Below the pieces are notes generated by a model. It did not search any database. It saw only the letters and a program-made list of their open reading frames with translations, and was not told the origin of the DNA. 46,454 bases of DNA. Source: a virus. The DNA lies in IMG/VR virus record IMGVR_UViG_3300031539_000070, positions 1 to 46,454 of that record. One strand, given 5' to 3'. Position 1 is the stretch's first letter, and each line of letters starts with the position of its first letter. Both the position numbers and the translations under genes were made by a program. Shown here in pieces: positions 14,286 to 22,222 of this stretch.

Positions 14286-15040
14286 TGGCACTACCGCGTA
14301 AGGCGTTTAAGGCAACAGTGGAAACCATCGGGCCACCCGCGCCGCGCCTGATCGTCCGCATCGGCGGACTCGGCAAGCGGGGAAAAACGCACTGGGCACT
14401 GACGGCCCCGGGACCCCTCGCGTTCTTCGACATGAATGACCGCACCGAGATGGTGGTGGATAAGTTTATGTCGGATAAAGACGTGTGGATGCTGCGGTAT
14501 CGCGTCAACCGCCAAGCGGAGCACGCTGACTGGAAGGCCCAGTGGGCGAGTTTCCGCGCCGACTGGGCAACGGTCTGCAAGGGCGACGAGACACGGACCC
14601 TTGTGCTGGACACGGACACGGACTTGTGGGAGCTGCGGCGTATCGCGGAGTTTGGCCGCGACAGCAGCATACCGGAGAAGTACGCGCCACTGAACCGGGA
14701 CATGCGGCAGCTGTTCGAGCTAGTCAACGCCAGCGGCAAGAACCTTGTCGTGGTCAGCGAGATGAAGAAGCAATACGTGGATTGGAAGGACGCGGATGGC
14801 AAGCGGTCGTCCGGCTGGAACGGTGAATACGAAATGGCGGGCTGGAGCGGCGTGGATTTCAAAGTCCAAGTCAACCTCGAGGCCCGCTATGATTTTGACA
14901 CGCGCGAGTTCGGGACGTGGGTGATAAATTCGGGTATTAACCCGGCTATCAACCACGAGGAATACTGGGGGGACATGAGCTGCTTTCCGTATCTGGCGAC
15001 GGAGGCGTATCCGGATACCGAGATGGAGTATTGGCTATGA
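14285..15040 (+). CDS. Sak4-like RecA-fold ATPase (single-strand annealing/recombination)
   Basis: 251 residues. Walker A is GGLGKRGKTH (27-36); a strand ending in FFDMN (48-51) follows it, and Walker B-like TLVLDTDTDLW lies at 105-114. LNRDMRQLFELV and then KNLVVVSEMKKQY match the AAA_24/Sak4 group of phage NTPases. Sak4 proteins assist annealing of single strands with a partner SSB; the SSB-like gene at 11538 would suit. GGAGG lies upstream. An alternative is a generic phage DNA-metabolism ATPase of unknown partner. Confidence 0.7.
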   Translation: MALPRKAFKATVETIGPPAPRLIVRIGGLGKRGKTHWALTAPGPLAFFDMNDRTEMVVDKFMSDKDVWMLRYRVNRQAEHADWKAQWASFRADWATVCKGDETRTLVLDTDTDLWELRRIAEFGRDSSIPEKYAPLNRDMRQLFELVNASGKNLVVVSEMKKQYVDWKDADGKRSSGWNGEYEMAGWSGVDFKVQVNLEARYDFDTREFGTWVINSGINPAINHEEYWGDMSCFPYLATEAYPDTEMEYWL

Positions 15041-15249
15041 GACGAACACTTACCCTTTACACCCCTGATGGAGACAATGGTGTCGAAATCAAGTGGAACA
15101 GCTCTAATAGAAAACTCACATTCACTGCGTTGTACGACCAGAGCTGTTGTGGTATGCCGATAAGGATACCACTTGATGACTTCATGCAACAGCTTGGAAT
15201 AGACCTAGCGCGCAAAAGAACTTTCCCACACAACCCAAAACGGAGGTAG
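15037..15249 (+). CDS. small uncharacterised protein
   Basis: 70 residues, ATG overlapping the previous stop. Beta-rich start (RRTLTLYTPDGD), a DQSCCGMPIRIPL segment with adjacent Cys, and a basic end (ARKRTFPHNPKRR). Not recognised. Confidence 0.5.
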   Translation: MRRTLTLYTPDGDNGVEIKWNSSNRKLTFTALYDQSCCGMPIRIPLDDFMQQLGIDLARKRTFPHNPKRR

Positions 15250-15255
15250 CGAACA

Positions 15256-15522
15256 ATGGCAACGTCACAGGAACCCCGCGAACTTACCCGCAGCGACCTC
15301 GAAGCGCTTGAGCTACTGCTCAAGGAACTGGACCACGCGAAAACCGCAATGAACCGGCTCATGTGCAAACCCGCGATCACCGACACCAACGCGGACATGG
15401 AGGACGCGCGGTATGTGAAAAAGACGCTGTTGCACACGATCGGGGGTATTGGCGCGATCCTCCGCCCCCAGAAGCAGCGCGTCGAAGGCCCCGCAATGCC
15501 CGATGACGACGAGACGGGATAA
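15256..15522 (+). CDS. small helical protein
   Basis: 88 residues, preceded by GGAGGTAGC. Mostly two charged helices (about 11-45 and 46-66) and an acidic tail. No recognised motif. Lies between recombination genes. Confidence 0.5.
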   Translation: MATSQEPRELTRSDLEALELLLKELDHAKTAMNRLMCKPAITDTNADMEDARYVKKTLLHTIGGIGAILRPQKQRVEGPAMPDDDETG

Positions 15523-15533
15523 GGAGCCGCCTC

Positions 15534-16259
15534 GTGATCCATGTCGACACACGCGCCGGCAGCGTTGAGCTACTACCCTTATTCCCCCCGGGAAGCGCCG
15601 CGGGTAGACGGCTGGCCTACGCGGACTTCTCGTTCTTGGGCGAGGGCGCTGCCGGCGCGGTGGAGATAGGGGTGGAGCGCAAGACGATCAGTGACTTGGT
15701 CAGCAGCATTACTACGGGGCGTTTGAGCGGCCACCAGCTGATCGGGCTGCTCCGCTGCTACGCCGTGGTGTATGTGCTGGTGGAAGGCCTATGGCGTCCG
15801 GCCCCGGGAAACGGTACGCTGGAGATTCGGCACAACCGGGGCTGGGTGCCGTTGCAGCACGGCAGGCGCGCGTACCAATATGCGGAGATAATAGGTTACC
15901 TGAACACCCTGCGCATATTCGCGGGCGTCCATGTGGTGCGCACCGCCAACCGCGTCGAGACGGTGAAGTTGGTTTGTACGCTGGCGGGCTGGTGGACGAA
16001 GCCATGGGGGGCGCATAAGAGCCACCGTAGCGTACACGTTCCGCTCCCGGTTACAGTGAGCTTATCTGCACCCCCGCTGGTGGCGCGGTTAGCGGCGCAA
16101 CTACCAGGGATTGGCTGGGAGCGGGCGCGCGCCATCGCAGCTGCGTTCCCCACCCCGGCAGCGTTGTGGGAGGCGGGGGAAAGCGACTTGCGGGGAGTGG
16201 AGGGTATTGGAAAAACTCTAGCGGCACGTGCATGGGAGGCGTTGCATGGGAGGTCCTAA
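15534..16259 (+). CDS. ERCC4/XPF-type nuclease with helix-hairpin-helix domain
   Basis: 241 residues from a GTG with AAGGAG upstream. The nuclease core has VDTRAGS (4-10), AYADFSFLG (28-36) and GVERKTISDL (46-55), the V-E-R-K-x3-D signature of the XPF/Mus81 fold, followed by a GRLSGHQLIGLL segment and VVYVLVEG. The last 60 residues hold two helix-hairpin-helix units (LPGIGWERARAIA; VEGIGKTLAARAWE), the tandem (HhH)2 that binds branched DNA. This complete arrangement in 241 residues, without a helicase domain, indicates a structure-specific endonuclease, probably for phage recombination or packaging intermediates. Confidence 0.85.
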   Translation: MIHVDTRAGSVELLPLFPPGSAAGRRLAYADFSFLGEGAAGAVEIGVERKTISDLVSSITTGRLSGHQLIGLLRCYAVVYVLVEGLWRPAPGNGTLEIRHNRGWVPLQHGRRAYQYAEIIGYLNTLRIFAGVHVVRTANRVETVKLVCTLAGWWTKPWGAHKSHRSVHVPLPVTVSLSAPPLVARLAAQLPGIGWERARAIAAAFPTPAALWEAGESDLRGVEGIGKTLAARAWEALHGRS

Positions 16260-16518
16260 CAACAGCGCGGGCGGTGCCGCATACCGCGAGTACCTGAACA
16301 GCGAACACTGGCGGACCATACGGCGTCTGGTGTTGGAGCGCGACGGGCATGCGTGTGTGGTATGCTACGCAAGCGGCCCGGGGCTGGAGATACACCACCG
16401 CACCTACGAACGCGGCTGGTATAACGAGCGGATGGATGATCTGCATACGCTTTGCACCCCCTGCCACCGCGGAGTCGAAAACATGTTGGCAAAACGAAAG
16501 GCGGAAGGCCATGGCTGA
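16246..16518 (+). CDS. HNH endonuclease
   Basis: 90 residues from the ATG at 16246, six bases after GGGAGG; a GTG at 16228 lacks a site. Features are CVVC (37-40), LEIHHRTYERG (48-57) with the catalytic His, and LHTLCTPCHRG (67-76), the zinc-bound HNH form. Family members in phages assist packaging or act as free-standing homing nucleases; here it lies in the replication block, 6 kb from the terminase genes. It overlaps its neighbours by 14 and 8 bases, arguing for an integrated gene rather than a recent invader. Confidence 0.8.
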   Translation: MGGPNNSAGGAAYREYLNSEHWRTIRRLVLERDGHACVVCYASGPGLEIHHRTYERGWYNERMDDLHTLCTPCHRGVENMLAKRKAEGHG

Positions 16519-17008
16519 GGAGAGTTTGATGAGTTATGAGCGGAGAAGGTTATATAGCAACATAGAGAGGGATGCCCAGCAACTGCGGTCATTTATCATA
16601 ATGGCGGATGAGAGAGTAGGGGTTGATGCGGCATCCCGCCGGATGGAAGCATGTCTCCTGCGGGCGGCGGTGGACCTATGCGCTTGGGGCCAAGGTGACC
16701 ACAACGAGGCCCATCTCATCCGCGCGGTGCAGCGTATCGCTTATGTCAGGAAGGAAGCGGGTCAAGCGGCTGTGGCGAGCGCGTTGGCCGCCAGCGGGGA
16801 CGCCCCGGCTCTCGCAGGTATCGCCGCCCAGCAAAGCCGCCCGTGGGAGGACGCCAGTACGCTGCTCGGGGCCGTCCATATTGCCCTGAACGATCTGAGC
16901 GAGGCATATTCCCATACGGACTGCATGGGTGTGCATCACGCGTACGAGGTGCTGACGGCCGCGTTCGAGGATGCCATGGAAGCTACGAAGGAAGGCGGGA
17001 GCGTATGA
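16511..17008 (+). CDS. uncharacterised helical protein
   Basis: 165 residues from the ATG overlapping the HNH end. Predominantly long helices with many Ala, Arg and Glu and no metal or nucleotide motif. A second in-frame ATG at 16529 (MSYERRR) is possible. Not recognised; lies between HNH and UDG genes. Confidence 0.5.
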   Translation: MAEESLMSYERRRLYSNIERDAQQLRSFIIMADERVGVDAASRRMEACLLRAAVDLCAWGQGDHNEAHLIRAVQRIAYVRKEAGQAAVASALAASGDAPALAGIAAQQSRPWEDASTLLGAVHIALNDLSEAYSHTDCMGVHHAYEVLTAAFEDAMEATKEGGSV

Positions 17009-17277
17009 GCCGCGACCCGGTCCAGCTACCCCCAAGCCATCTTGCGAACTGCACCCGGATAAATCGTTCGCGTGACCACAGCCACCATCCATGGCGGGGC
17101 CGCCCGGTGAATATCGAGGATGACGGGGACGAGCAGAATGAGGAGTATGGGTGTAATCACAGGCCTCATGACCCATTTGCGGCAATACTCCAAGAAAGCG
17201 GTTGCAACGACTGCCAGACTTGGGCTGTTACGCTCATGCGCAACCGGGGTGCGTTTGACGGTACAACAATGCAATAA
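17005..17277 (+). CDS. uncharacterised His/Cys-containing protein
   Basis: 90 residues, ATG overlapping the previous stop (ATGA). Contains RSRDHSHHPW, an acidic DDGDEQNEEYGC patch and ESGCNDCQTW (CxxC). Metal binding is possible, but no known finger is clear. Not recognised. Confidence 0.45.
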   Translation: MSRDPVQLPPSHLANCTRINRSRDHSHHPWRGRPVNIEDDGDEQNEEYGCNHRPHDPFAAILQESGCNDCQTWAVTLMRNRGAFDGTTMQ

Positions 17278-17289
17278 GGGAGCAGGGGA

Positions 17290-17925
17290 ATGAGGGCGTT
17301 CCACAGATACAAACGCGGGCCGAAACGCGCACCCAACTGCGAGTGGCGGGACTTCTGCCCCCTGCACGGTCGTCTCGTGCGGGAGGAGCCCCCGGTCGAC
17401 CCGCCCATACTGTTCCTTGTTGGCGAAGCCCCTGGGTTCGATGAGGACCTGACGGGGCGCCCATTCGTCGGCAAGAGCGGATCGGAGCTGGATATGTACC
17501 TTGCGCGTTTCGCCCGCGTCCCCCGGCCGCGCTGCTACATTACCAACGCGGTGAAGTGCAGACCGCCCGATAACCGCGACCCCAAGAGCGATGAGTTGGC
17601 GACCTGCACGAGCGCATGGCTGGAGGAGGAATTGGCGACCATCCCCCGGGAGCTGGTGGTCGCCGTGGGACGGGTCGCAGCGTGTTGGCTGCTGGATGCG
17701 CCGGTGAGCTTGGAACGCATCCACGGCATCCCACAGCCGTCGCGCTGGGGTGTGGTTATGCCCATTTACCACCCGGCATACGGCATTCATTCCCCGCGCC
17801 GCATGCGGGACATTATCGGGGACTTCCGCGCCATCGGGGAGCTGGTACGGGGCCGTAGCGTGTGGGAGCGCGCTGAGTTACCGTTGGACTATGCGTTGGA
17901 AGGAGCAGGACATGGAACTGCATGA
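17290..17925 (+). CDS. Fe-S uracil-DNA glycosylase (family 4/5-like)
   Basis: 211 residues. Core motif VGEAPGFDEDLTGRPFVGKSG begins near residue 44 and YITNAVKCRPP near 83; HPAY near 161 corresponds to the HPS-like substrate loop. Cys ligands for a 4Fe-4S cluster are present: C17 and C23 at the N-terminus, and C90 followed after 15 residues by C106. The family removes uracil from DNA. In a phage with its own polymerase it may protect against dUTP incorporation or cytosine deamination. The first pair is spaced CX5C instead of the usual CX2C, so cluster binding should be checked. The start has a GGGAGCAGGGG upstream run. Confidence 0.85.
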   Translation: MRAFHRYKRGPKRAPNCEWRDFCPLHGRLVREEPPVDPPILFLVGEAPGFDEDLTGRPFVGKSGSELDMYLARFARVPRPRCYITNAVKCRPPDNRDPKSDELATCTSAWLEEELATIPRELVVAVGRVAACWLLDAPVSLERIHGIPQPSRWGVVMPIYHPAYGIHSPRRMRDIIGDFRAIGELVRGRSVWERAELPLDYALEGAGHGTA

Positions 17926-18151
17926 GGATTTCCGGGAGAATATGTTTTACAAGCTGGTCGAGTTGTCAGTGGAAATGGCGGGACGGTTGGGGGATATGCG
18001 CGCTGTCTTTCAGAACCCGGTGGAGGTGAATGGCTTAGCTGTTGACAACTGGGTGGCGGATGCTGATATGTTGCTGGCAGACATGACTATCCAGCTAAGG
18101 CAGTTGAAGGTCAGGTTGCAAGCAGCGTTTGCCGAGGGAGGGGACGAATGA
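17912..18151 (+). CDS. small helical protein
   Basis: 79 residues from the ATG at 17912, with AAGGAG upstream. Entirely helical and acidic, with heptad-like Leu/Met positions. Overlaps the UDG gene by 14 bases and the next by four (ATGA). Not recognised. Confidence 0.5.
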   Translation: MELHEDFRENMFYKLVELSVEMAGRLGDMRAVFQNPVEVNGLAVDNWVADADMLLADMTIQLRQLKVRLQAAFAEGGDE

Positions 18152-18555
18152 AGAAGCAAGTGACTTATTCCCGCTGGTGTCCGCGTTGCTTTGCCCGGAC
18201 CCCGCATACCGTCAGCTGGCGTCGGCCTTTCTACGGAACCTGCCGTGCGGCCGAGGCGCGTCAGGGCATAATCCGCGTATGCGAGCATACCCACCCGATC
18301 ATTGGGCAGGAGTTGAGTGCGTTGGTGTTTGGCGGCCTCGCGCTACTCTACACGGCATGGTGCGTTAAACTGGTCAATCCCCCGCGCAAGCAGTGGGTAT
18401 TGCACCGCGCCCGCGTGGCCGTGGCGTTCCTGAACACTCTTGACGCGCGCCTTGCTGCCGCCGGGGTCCCGCGCTGTCGCCGCCGCCAGATCATGCGCGA
18501 CATGCTGTACCGGCATGACATTGGAACGCTGAAACAGCTGGGGAGGGAAGAATGA
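18148..18555 (+). CDS. uncharacterised Cys-rich protein
   Basis: 135 residues. The N-terminus has WCPRCFART (CxxC near residue 11) and single Cys at about 32 and 45 in the pattern of a zinc ribbon. A moderately hydrophobic stretch (about 55-75) and a basic C-terminal helix region (ARVAVAFLNTL...RRRQIMRDML) follow. Not recognised; could be a zinc-bound nucleic-acid protein. Confidence 0.5.
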   Translation: MKKQVTYSRWCPRCFARTPHTVSWRRPFYGTCRAAEARQGIIRVCEHTHPIIGQELSALVFGGLALLYTAWCVKLVNPPRKQWVLHRARVAVAFLNTLDARLAAAGVPRCRRRQIMRDMLYRHDIGTLKQLGREE

Positions 18556-18959
18556 CAATGGACGGATTCACACAGGCGATGGCGGATGAGTTAATAGACA
18601 AGATTATGAAATTACACGAGGATTTGTTGATACACTATCCTCAAACAGCGTGCGAGATACTTAACCCGATATTGGATTACATTCACTCCCTCGTTGCCCC
18701 GGAGCCGCCCGCGCCGGAGCCACTCACATTTACTCTCTTTCCAGAGCGCAAGGATGTGGAGGGTTATGCCAGCCGCCGTGCCCTGAGAACCTATGCTCAT
18801 GTGTTACAAACAGCACAACCCGAAATGGCGGAAATAATTGCCGACATATTAGCGAAGATCGAGGGTTCTGATGAGCCACCCGTACCAACACCGGATGAAC
18901 CAATCACAAGTCCATTTTCCAGTGATGGAAACAAGCCGCCAGCGCCGCCGGTGGAGTGA
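18552..18959 (+). CDS. uncharacterised protein with Pro-rich linkers
   Basis: 135 residues, ATG after GGGAGGGAAG; an alternative ATG lies two codons later. A helical N-terminal region (1-47), a Pro-rich linker (APEPPAPEPL), a helical segment (70-105) and a Pro/Asp-rich tail. Not recognised. It ends three bases before the polymerase gene. Confidence 0.5.
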   Translation: MTMDGFTQAMADELIDKIMKLHEDLLIHYPQTACEILNPILDYIHSLVAPEPPAPEPLTFTLFPERKDVEGYASRRALRTYAHVLQTAQPEMAEIIADILAKIEGSDEPPVPTPDEPITSPFSSDGNKPPAPPVE

Positions 18960-18962
18960 GCA

Positions 18963-20939
18963 ATGCCCGAGCACGTTATAGCCGTTGACACGGAAACCGA
19001 GGGAGCCGCGCCGTGGTCGGTGCAGTGGAGTGACCGCCCGGGCCGTGCGCGCATGGCATTGGCTACCGACCTTGCCACCCTTTCCCGCGTCGCCGCGCTA
19101 CTCGCCCACTCCGACACGCTCACGGTGGTTCACAACGCCCCATTCGACATCCCTGTCCTGCACGCGCTGGGAATTTGGCCAGCGCACGTGGTCGACACCA
19201 TGGTCATGGGCTACCTGCTGGGCTACTCCCCGCTGAAACTCAAGACACTCGCGTATCGCCACTGCGGGATGGAGATGCAGACATATGCCGAGGTGGTGCG
19301 GCCAGCCGCCGAGCGCAAGGCGTTGCGCTACCTGCAGGCGGTGGAAGCGCGTGAGTGGCCCGACCCGGACCCCGAGCTGGAAACCCGCCCCGATGGCACT
19401 GACCATGTGCGCTGGCCCCACAATATCCGGCGCAAGGTGAAGCGGTTGCTGGGGCGGTTCAGCACCGGAGAGGACCTAGACCTGCGCGAAAAGTGGGTGG
19501 ATATGGATGGGCGCGAGGCGGTGGAAGAAGCGTTCGGTCCGATGCCGCCCGGCCACCTGAGCGACATCGAGCAGGACACGGCCGTGCGCTACGCCTGTAT
19601 GGATGCAGATGCCACCGGACGCCTATACCGGGTCCTCGCCCCCGCGGTGGCTGCTGCAGGCCTGAGCGGGGTACTGGCGCTCGACATGGGCATTGTGGAT
19701 ATGGTTGCGGACATGATAAGCGCGGGAATTGAGGTGGATGTGGCCGCGTTGGCTGTGCTAGGGCGTGACTACGAGCGCGAGATGGACGCGCTGCTATGGG
19801 AGATTCGGGCGCTCGTGGGCCACTATGTCAACCCTGCCAGTCCGCCCCAAGTCGCAGCGGCGCTATACGAGCTGCGCATATTCACCCAGCCCGGCATGAG
19901 CACAGACGCGGAAACACTGGACCCGCTGGCGCCCGGCCACCCGGTTGTCGCCGCCATCCAGCGCTACCGGCAGTTCCGCAAGCTACTGGGGACGTATATT
20001 CGCGCCTTGCCACACCAGCTGGACGCGGCCGGCCGGGTGCATACGAGTTACCGGCTGACCGTCACGGAAACCGGGCGCCTAAGTTCCCGCGCGCCCAACC
20101 TGCAGAACATTCCGGCGCGGCGCCCGGAAGGCAAGGCGATTCGCGCCGCATTCGTGGCCCAGCAAGGGTGCAAGCTCATTGCGTTGGATTATAGCCAAAT
20201 CGAGCTCCGGATTGCTGCCCACCTCAGCCAGGACCCGGTTCTGCTGGAAGTTTACCGCACTGGCGGCGACATCCACGAGGTGACGCGGGAAGCAATGTAC
20301 GGGCCAGAGCCGGATGACGCCGTGCGCGAAATGCAGCGGAAGAATGCGAAGGTGGTGAATTTTTCCACTATCTATTTGGTTACGCCACCCGGGCTGGTTT
20401 CGGCAATGCACCACGCGGGGGTCCACGGCGTTACCGAACTGGACGCGGCGCAGTGGATCAGCCGGTTCTTCCAGCTCTACCGCGGTTACAACGACTATGT
20501 GCAGGCAACCATGGCGCAGGCGCGCCGCGATGGCCAGGTACGGGATATGTTCGGGCGGGCAAAATACGTTCCGGAGATATACAGCACGCTGCCGTGGGTG
20601 AAGGAGAAGGGGTTGCGGGCCGCGGTGAATTTCCCCATCCAGAGCACCGCAGGGGGAATTATCAAGCGCGCAATGGCCGAGCTGGTGCCCGTGTACCGCG
20701 GCTGGCAGTCGCGTGGCTACACGGTGAGGCCATTGCTGCAGGTACATGACGAGCTGGTGTTCGAGGTGGATGAGCGCGTAACGGACGCCGTGGTGCCGGA
20801 GTTATGCGCGATCATGGTCGGCGCGGTTGAGCTGGCCGTCCCCGTGCTGGTGGACGTAGAGGTAGGCGACAACTGGAAGGAGGGCGAGGACTGGGCGCCG
20901 CCCGCGCCCCTGCTCGAGGAGGAAGAGGATGTGGCGTGA
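18963..20939 (+). CDS. family A DNA polymerase with 3'-5' exonuclease
   Basis: 658 residues, a typical length for phage PolA-like enzymes without the 5' nuclease. Proofreading motifs: AVDTETEG (about 7-14), HNAPFDIPVL (about 59) and YACMDADAT (about 210). Polymerase motif A is ALDYSQIELR near residue 406 and motif C is LLQVHDELVF near 590. Motif B has Arg, Lys, Phe and Tyr at the right spacing (RKNAKVVNFSTIY) but Ser and Leu where most relatives have Gly after the Phe and after the Tyr. The finger-side Phe is Phe, not Tyr. It overlaps the following radical SAM gene by 11 bases. Confidence 0.92.
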   Translation: MPEHVIAVDTETEGAAPWSVQWSDRPGRARMALATDLATLSRVAALLAHSDTLTVVHNAPFDIPVLHALGIWPAHVVDTMVMGYLLGYSPLKLKTLAYRHCGMEMQTYAEVVRPAAERKALRYLQAVEAREWPDPDPELETRPDGTDHVRWPHNIRRKVKRLLGRFSTGEDLDLREKWVDMDGREAVEEAFGPMPPGHLSDIEQDTAVRYACMDADATGRLYRVLAPAVAAAGLSGVLALDMGIVDMVADMISAGIEVDVAALAVLGRDYEREMDALLWEIRALVGHYVNPASPPQVAAALYELRIFTQPGMSTDAETLDPLAPGHPVVAAIQRYRQFRKLLGTYIRALPHQLDAAGRVHTSYRLTVTETGRLSSRAPNLQNIPARRPEGKAIRAAFVAQQGCKLIALDYSQIELRIAAHLSQDPVLLEVYRTGGDIHEVTREAMYGPEPDDAVREMQRKNAKVVNFSTIYLVTPPGLVSAMHHAGVHGVTELDAAQWISRFFQLYRGYNDYVQATMAQARRDGQVRDMFGRAKYVPEIYSTLPWVKEKGLRAAVNFPIQSTAGGIIKRAMAELVPVYRGWQSRGYTVRPLLQVHDELVFEVDERVTDAVVPELCAIMVGAVELAVPVLVDVEVGDNWKEGEDWAPPAPLLEEEEDVA

Positions 20940-21846
20940 AAGGGTGAATGTGGCAAATATTGTGGGATTGCACACGCCAACTCAGACAAACTTCCCGAAC
21001 TTTGCCTTGGCGAAGGTGGCAGCTTACCACGGCAGTATTGGGGATGTGGTGGCGCAGTATGACAGGAGCATCCATGACGAGTTTGACTTGATATACTCAT
21101 CCTCAGTATTCTCGTGGGATTCGCGGGAATTGGTTCCGGCTGGAGCGATATGTGGTGGCAGCGGGTATAATATAAAGCTGGAATTGCCGCCTGAGATGGA
21201 GGGTATGGAACCAGACTATGGCACTTACCCAGAGTTTCCCCATGCGTTTGGTTTTCTAACAAGGGGGTGTATAAGGAACTGCGATTTCTGTATAGTGAGG
21301 GAGAAAGAAGGTCTGTTGCGTCCATACCGGAGCGCTGAAATGGTGCTACAGGGGCGCAAGACAGCGGTGTTCATGGATAACAATGTGCTGGCATCGCCGC
21401 ACGGGCTGAGCCAACTGGAATGGATCGCGGATAACCGCGTTAAGGTAGATTTCAACCAAGGATTGGATGCTCGACTCGTAAAAGATGATACGGCAATTTT
21501 ACTCTCCAAAGTCAAGTGGTTAAGCCCCATACGGCTCGCCTGTGATAGTGACGCGGAAGTGGATGCTGTAGTCAAGGCCATAGAGCTTTTGAGATGGCAC
21601 AATGCAACCCCGCGTGCCTATTGCGTGTATATACTTGTCCGTGACGAGGAATCAACACTCAGGCGACTTCGGGTATTCAAAGGGATGGGAGTTACACCGT
21701 TCGTGCAACCATATAGGGACAAGGATGGAACAGAACCACCCCGATTACTTCGACGTTTGGCGCGGTGGGTTAATGCGGGAGGGGGTAAGGCATTCAAAAC
21801 ATGCAGCTGGGACGAATACCAAAAGGAGCAAGGGGAGCGGATCTAA
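20929..21846 (+). CDS. radical SAM protein
   Basis: 305 residues, ATG after GAGGAGGAAGAGG. The CxxxCxxC cluster motif is at C114, C118 and C121 (RGCIRNCDFCIVREKEG), preceded by about 110 residues that look like a degenerate B12-binding-type Rossmann half (NFALAKVAAYHGSIGD...). Later strands such as VDFNQGLDARL fit the radical SAM barrel. Base composition is clearly AT-richer than the polymerase gene it overlaps, suggesting separate acquisition. Phage radical SAM proteins of this size are widespread, but substrates are mostly unknown. No partner genes for queuosine-type DNA modification are seen here. Confidence 0.8.
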   Translation: MWRERVNVANIVGLHTPTQTNFPNFALAKVAAYHGSIGDVVAQYDRSIHDEFDLIYSSSVFSWDSRELVPAGAICGGSGYNIKLELPPEMEGMEPDYGTYPEFPHAFGFLTRGCIRNCDFCIVREKEGLLRPYRSAEMVLQGRKTAVFMDNNVLASPHGLSQLEWIADNRVKVDFNQGLDARLVKDDTAILLSKVKWLSPIRLACDSDAEVDAVVKAIELLRWHNATPRAYCVYILVRDEESTLRRLRVFKGMGVTPFVQPYRDKDGTEPPRLLRRLARWVNAGGGKAFKTCSWDEYQKEQGERI

Positions 21847-21868
21847 CACACAGTCGCAGGAGGGTATC

Positions 21869-22222
21869 ATGGCAGAGCCACAGGTAAGCGATGCGTTACA
21901 GGCGGGCTTCACGGATGCAGTAGGCCAGCGGGCGCGCGCCAAGGAGCTGGAGGCGCTGGCCGCAATGTTGAAGGAGGAAGCCAACGAGGTCATCAAGGCG
22001 TTCTTCCTCGTGGCGGGCGTGAGGGAGGGCGTGGTCGCTGGTATCGGGGCGGTCAAGTATGTAACAAGGGTCCAGAAAACTCTGGATAGGAAAGCGTTCC
22101 GCGAGTCGTTGGTGCGCGCCGGCTTGAACGCCGACAAGGTGGCTGCATGTGAGGTAGCCGCGGTTACGGAAACGGCCAGCCATTCCATCAGCTTCTATCC
22201 GGAGAAAGGGGAAGGGGCATAA
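21869..22222 (+). CDS. uncharacterised phage protein near terminase
   Basis: 117 residues from the ATG at 21869, eight bases after GGAGGG. An N-terminal coiled-coil-like helix (about 8-50) is followed by a small beta segment (GIGAVKYVTRVQKTLDRKAFRESLVRAG...). This helix-then-strand layout resembles phage Gp157/host-nuclease-inhibitor-like proteins, but the match is weak. Shares its last base with the terminase small-subunit ATG. Confidence 0.5.
   Translation: MAEPQVSDALQAGFTDAVGQRARAKELEALAAMLKEEANEVIKAFFLVAGVREGVVAGIGAVKYVTRVQKTLDRKAFRESLVRAGLNADKVAACEVAAVTETASHSISFYPEKGEGA

Noticed and set aside
18044-18071. Promoter TTGACA with TGATAT inside the 17912-18151 gene
   Set aside because: It lies inside a coding sequence, has a 16-base spacer and a poor -10 box.
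20929-21846. Viperin-like antiviral or queuosine-pathway enzyme
   Set aside because: The cluster context (CIRNCDFC) is not viperin-like, and no QueC/QueD/QueF-type or DNA transglycosylase genes are present.
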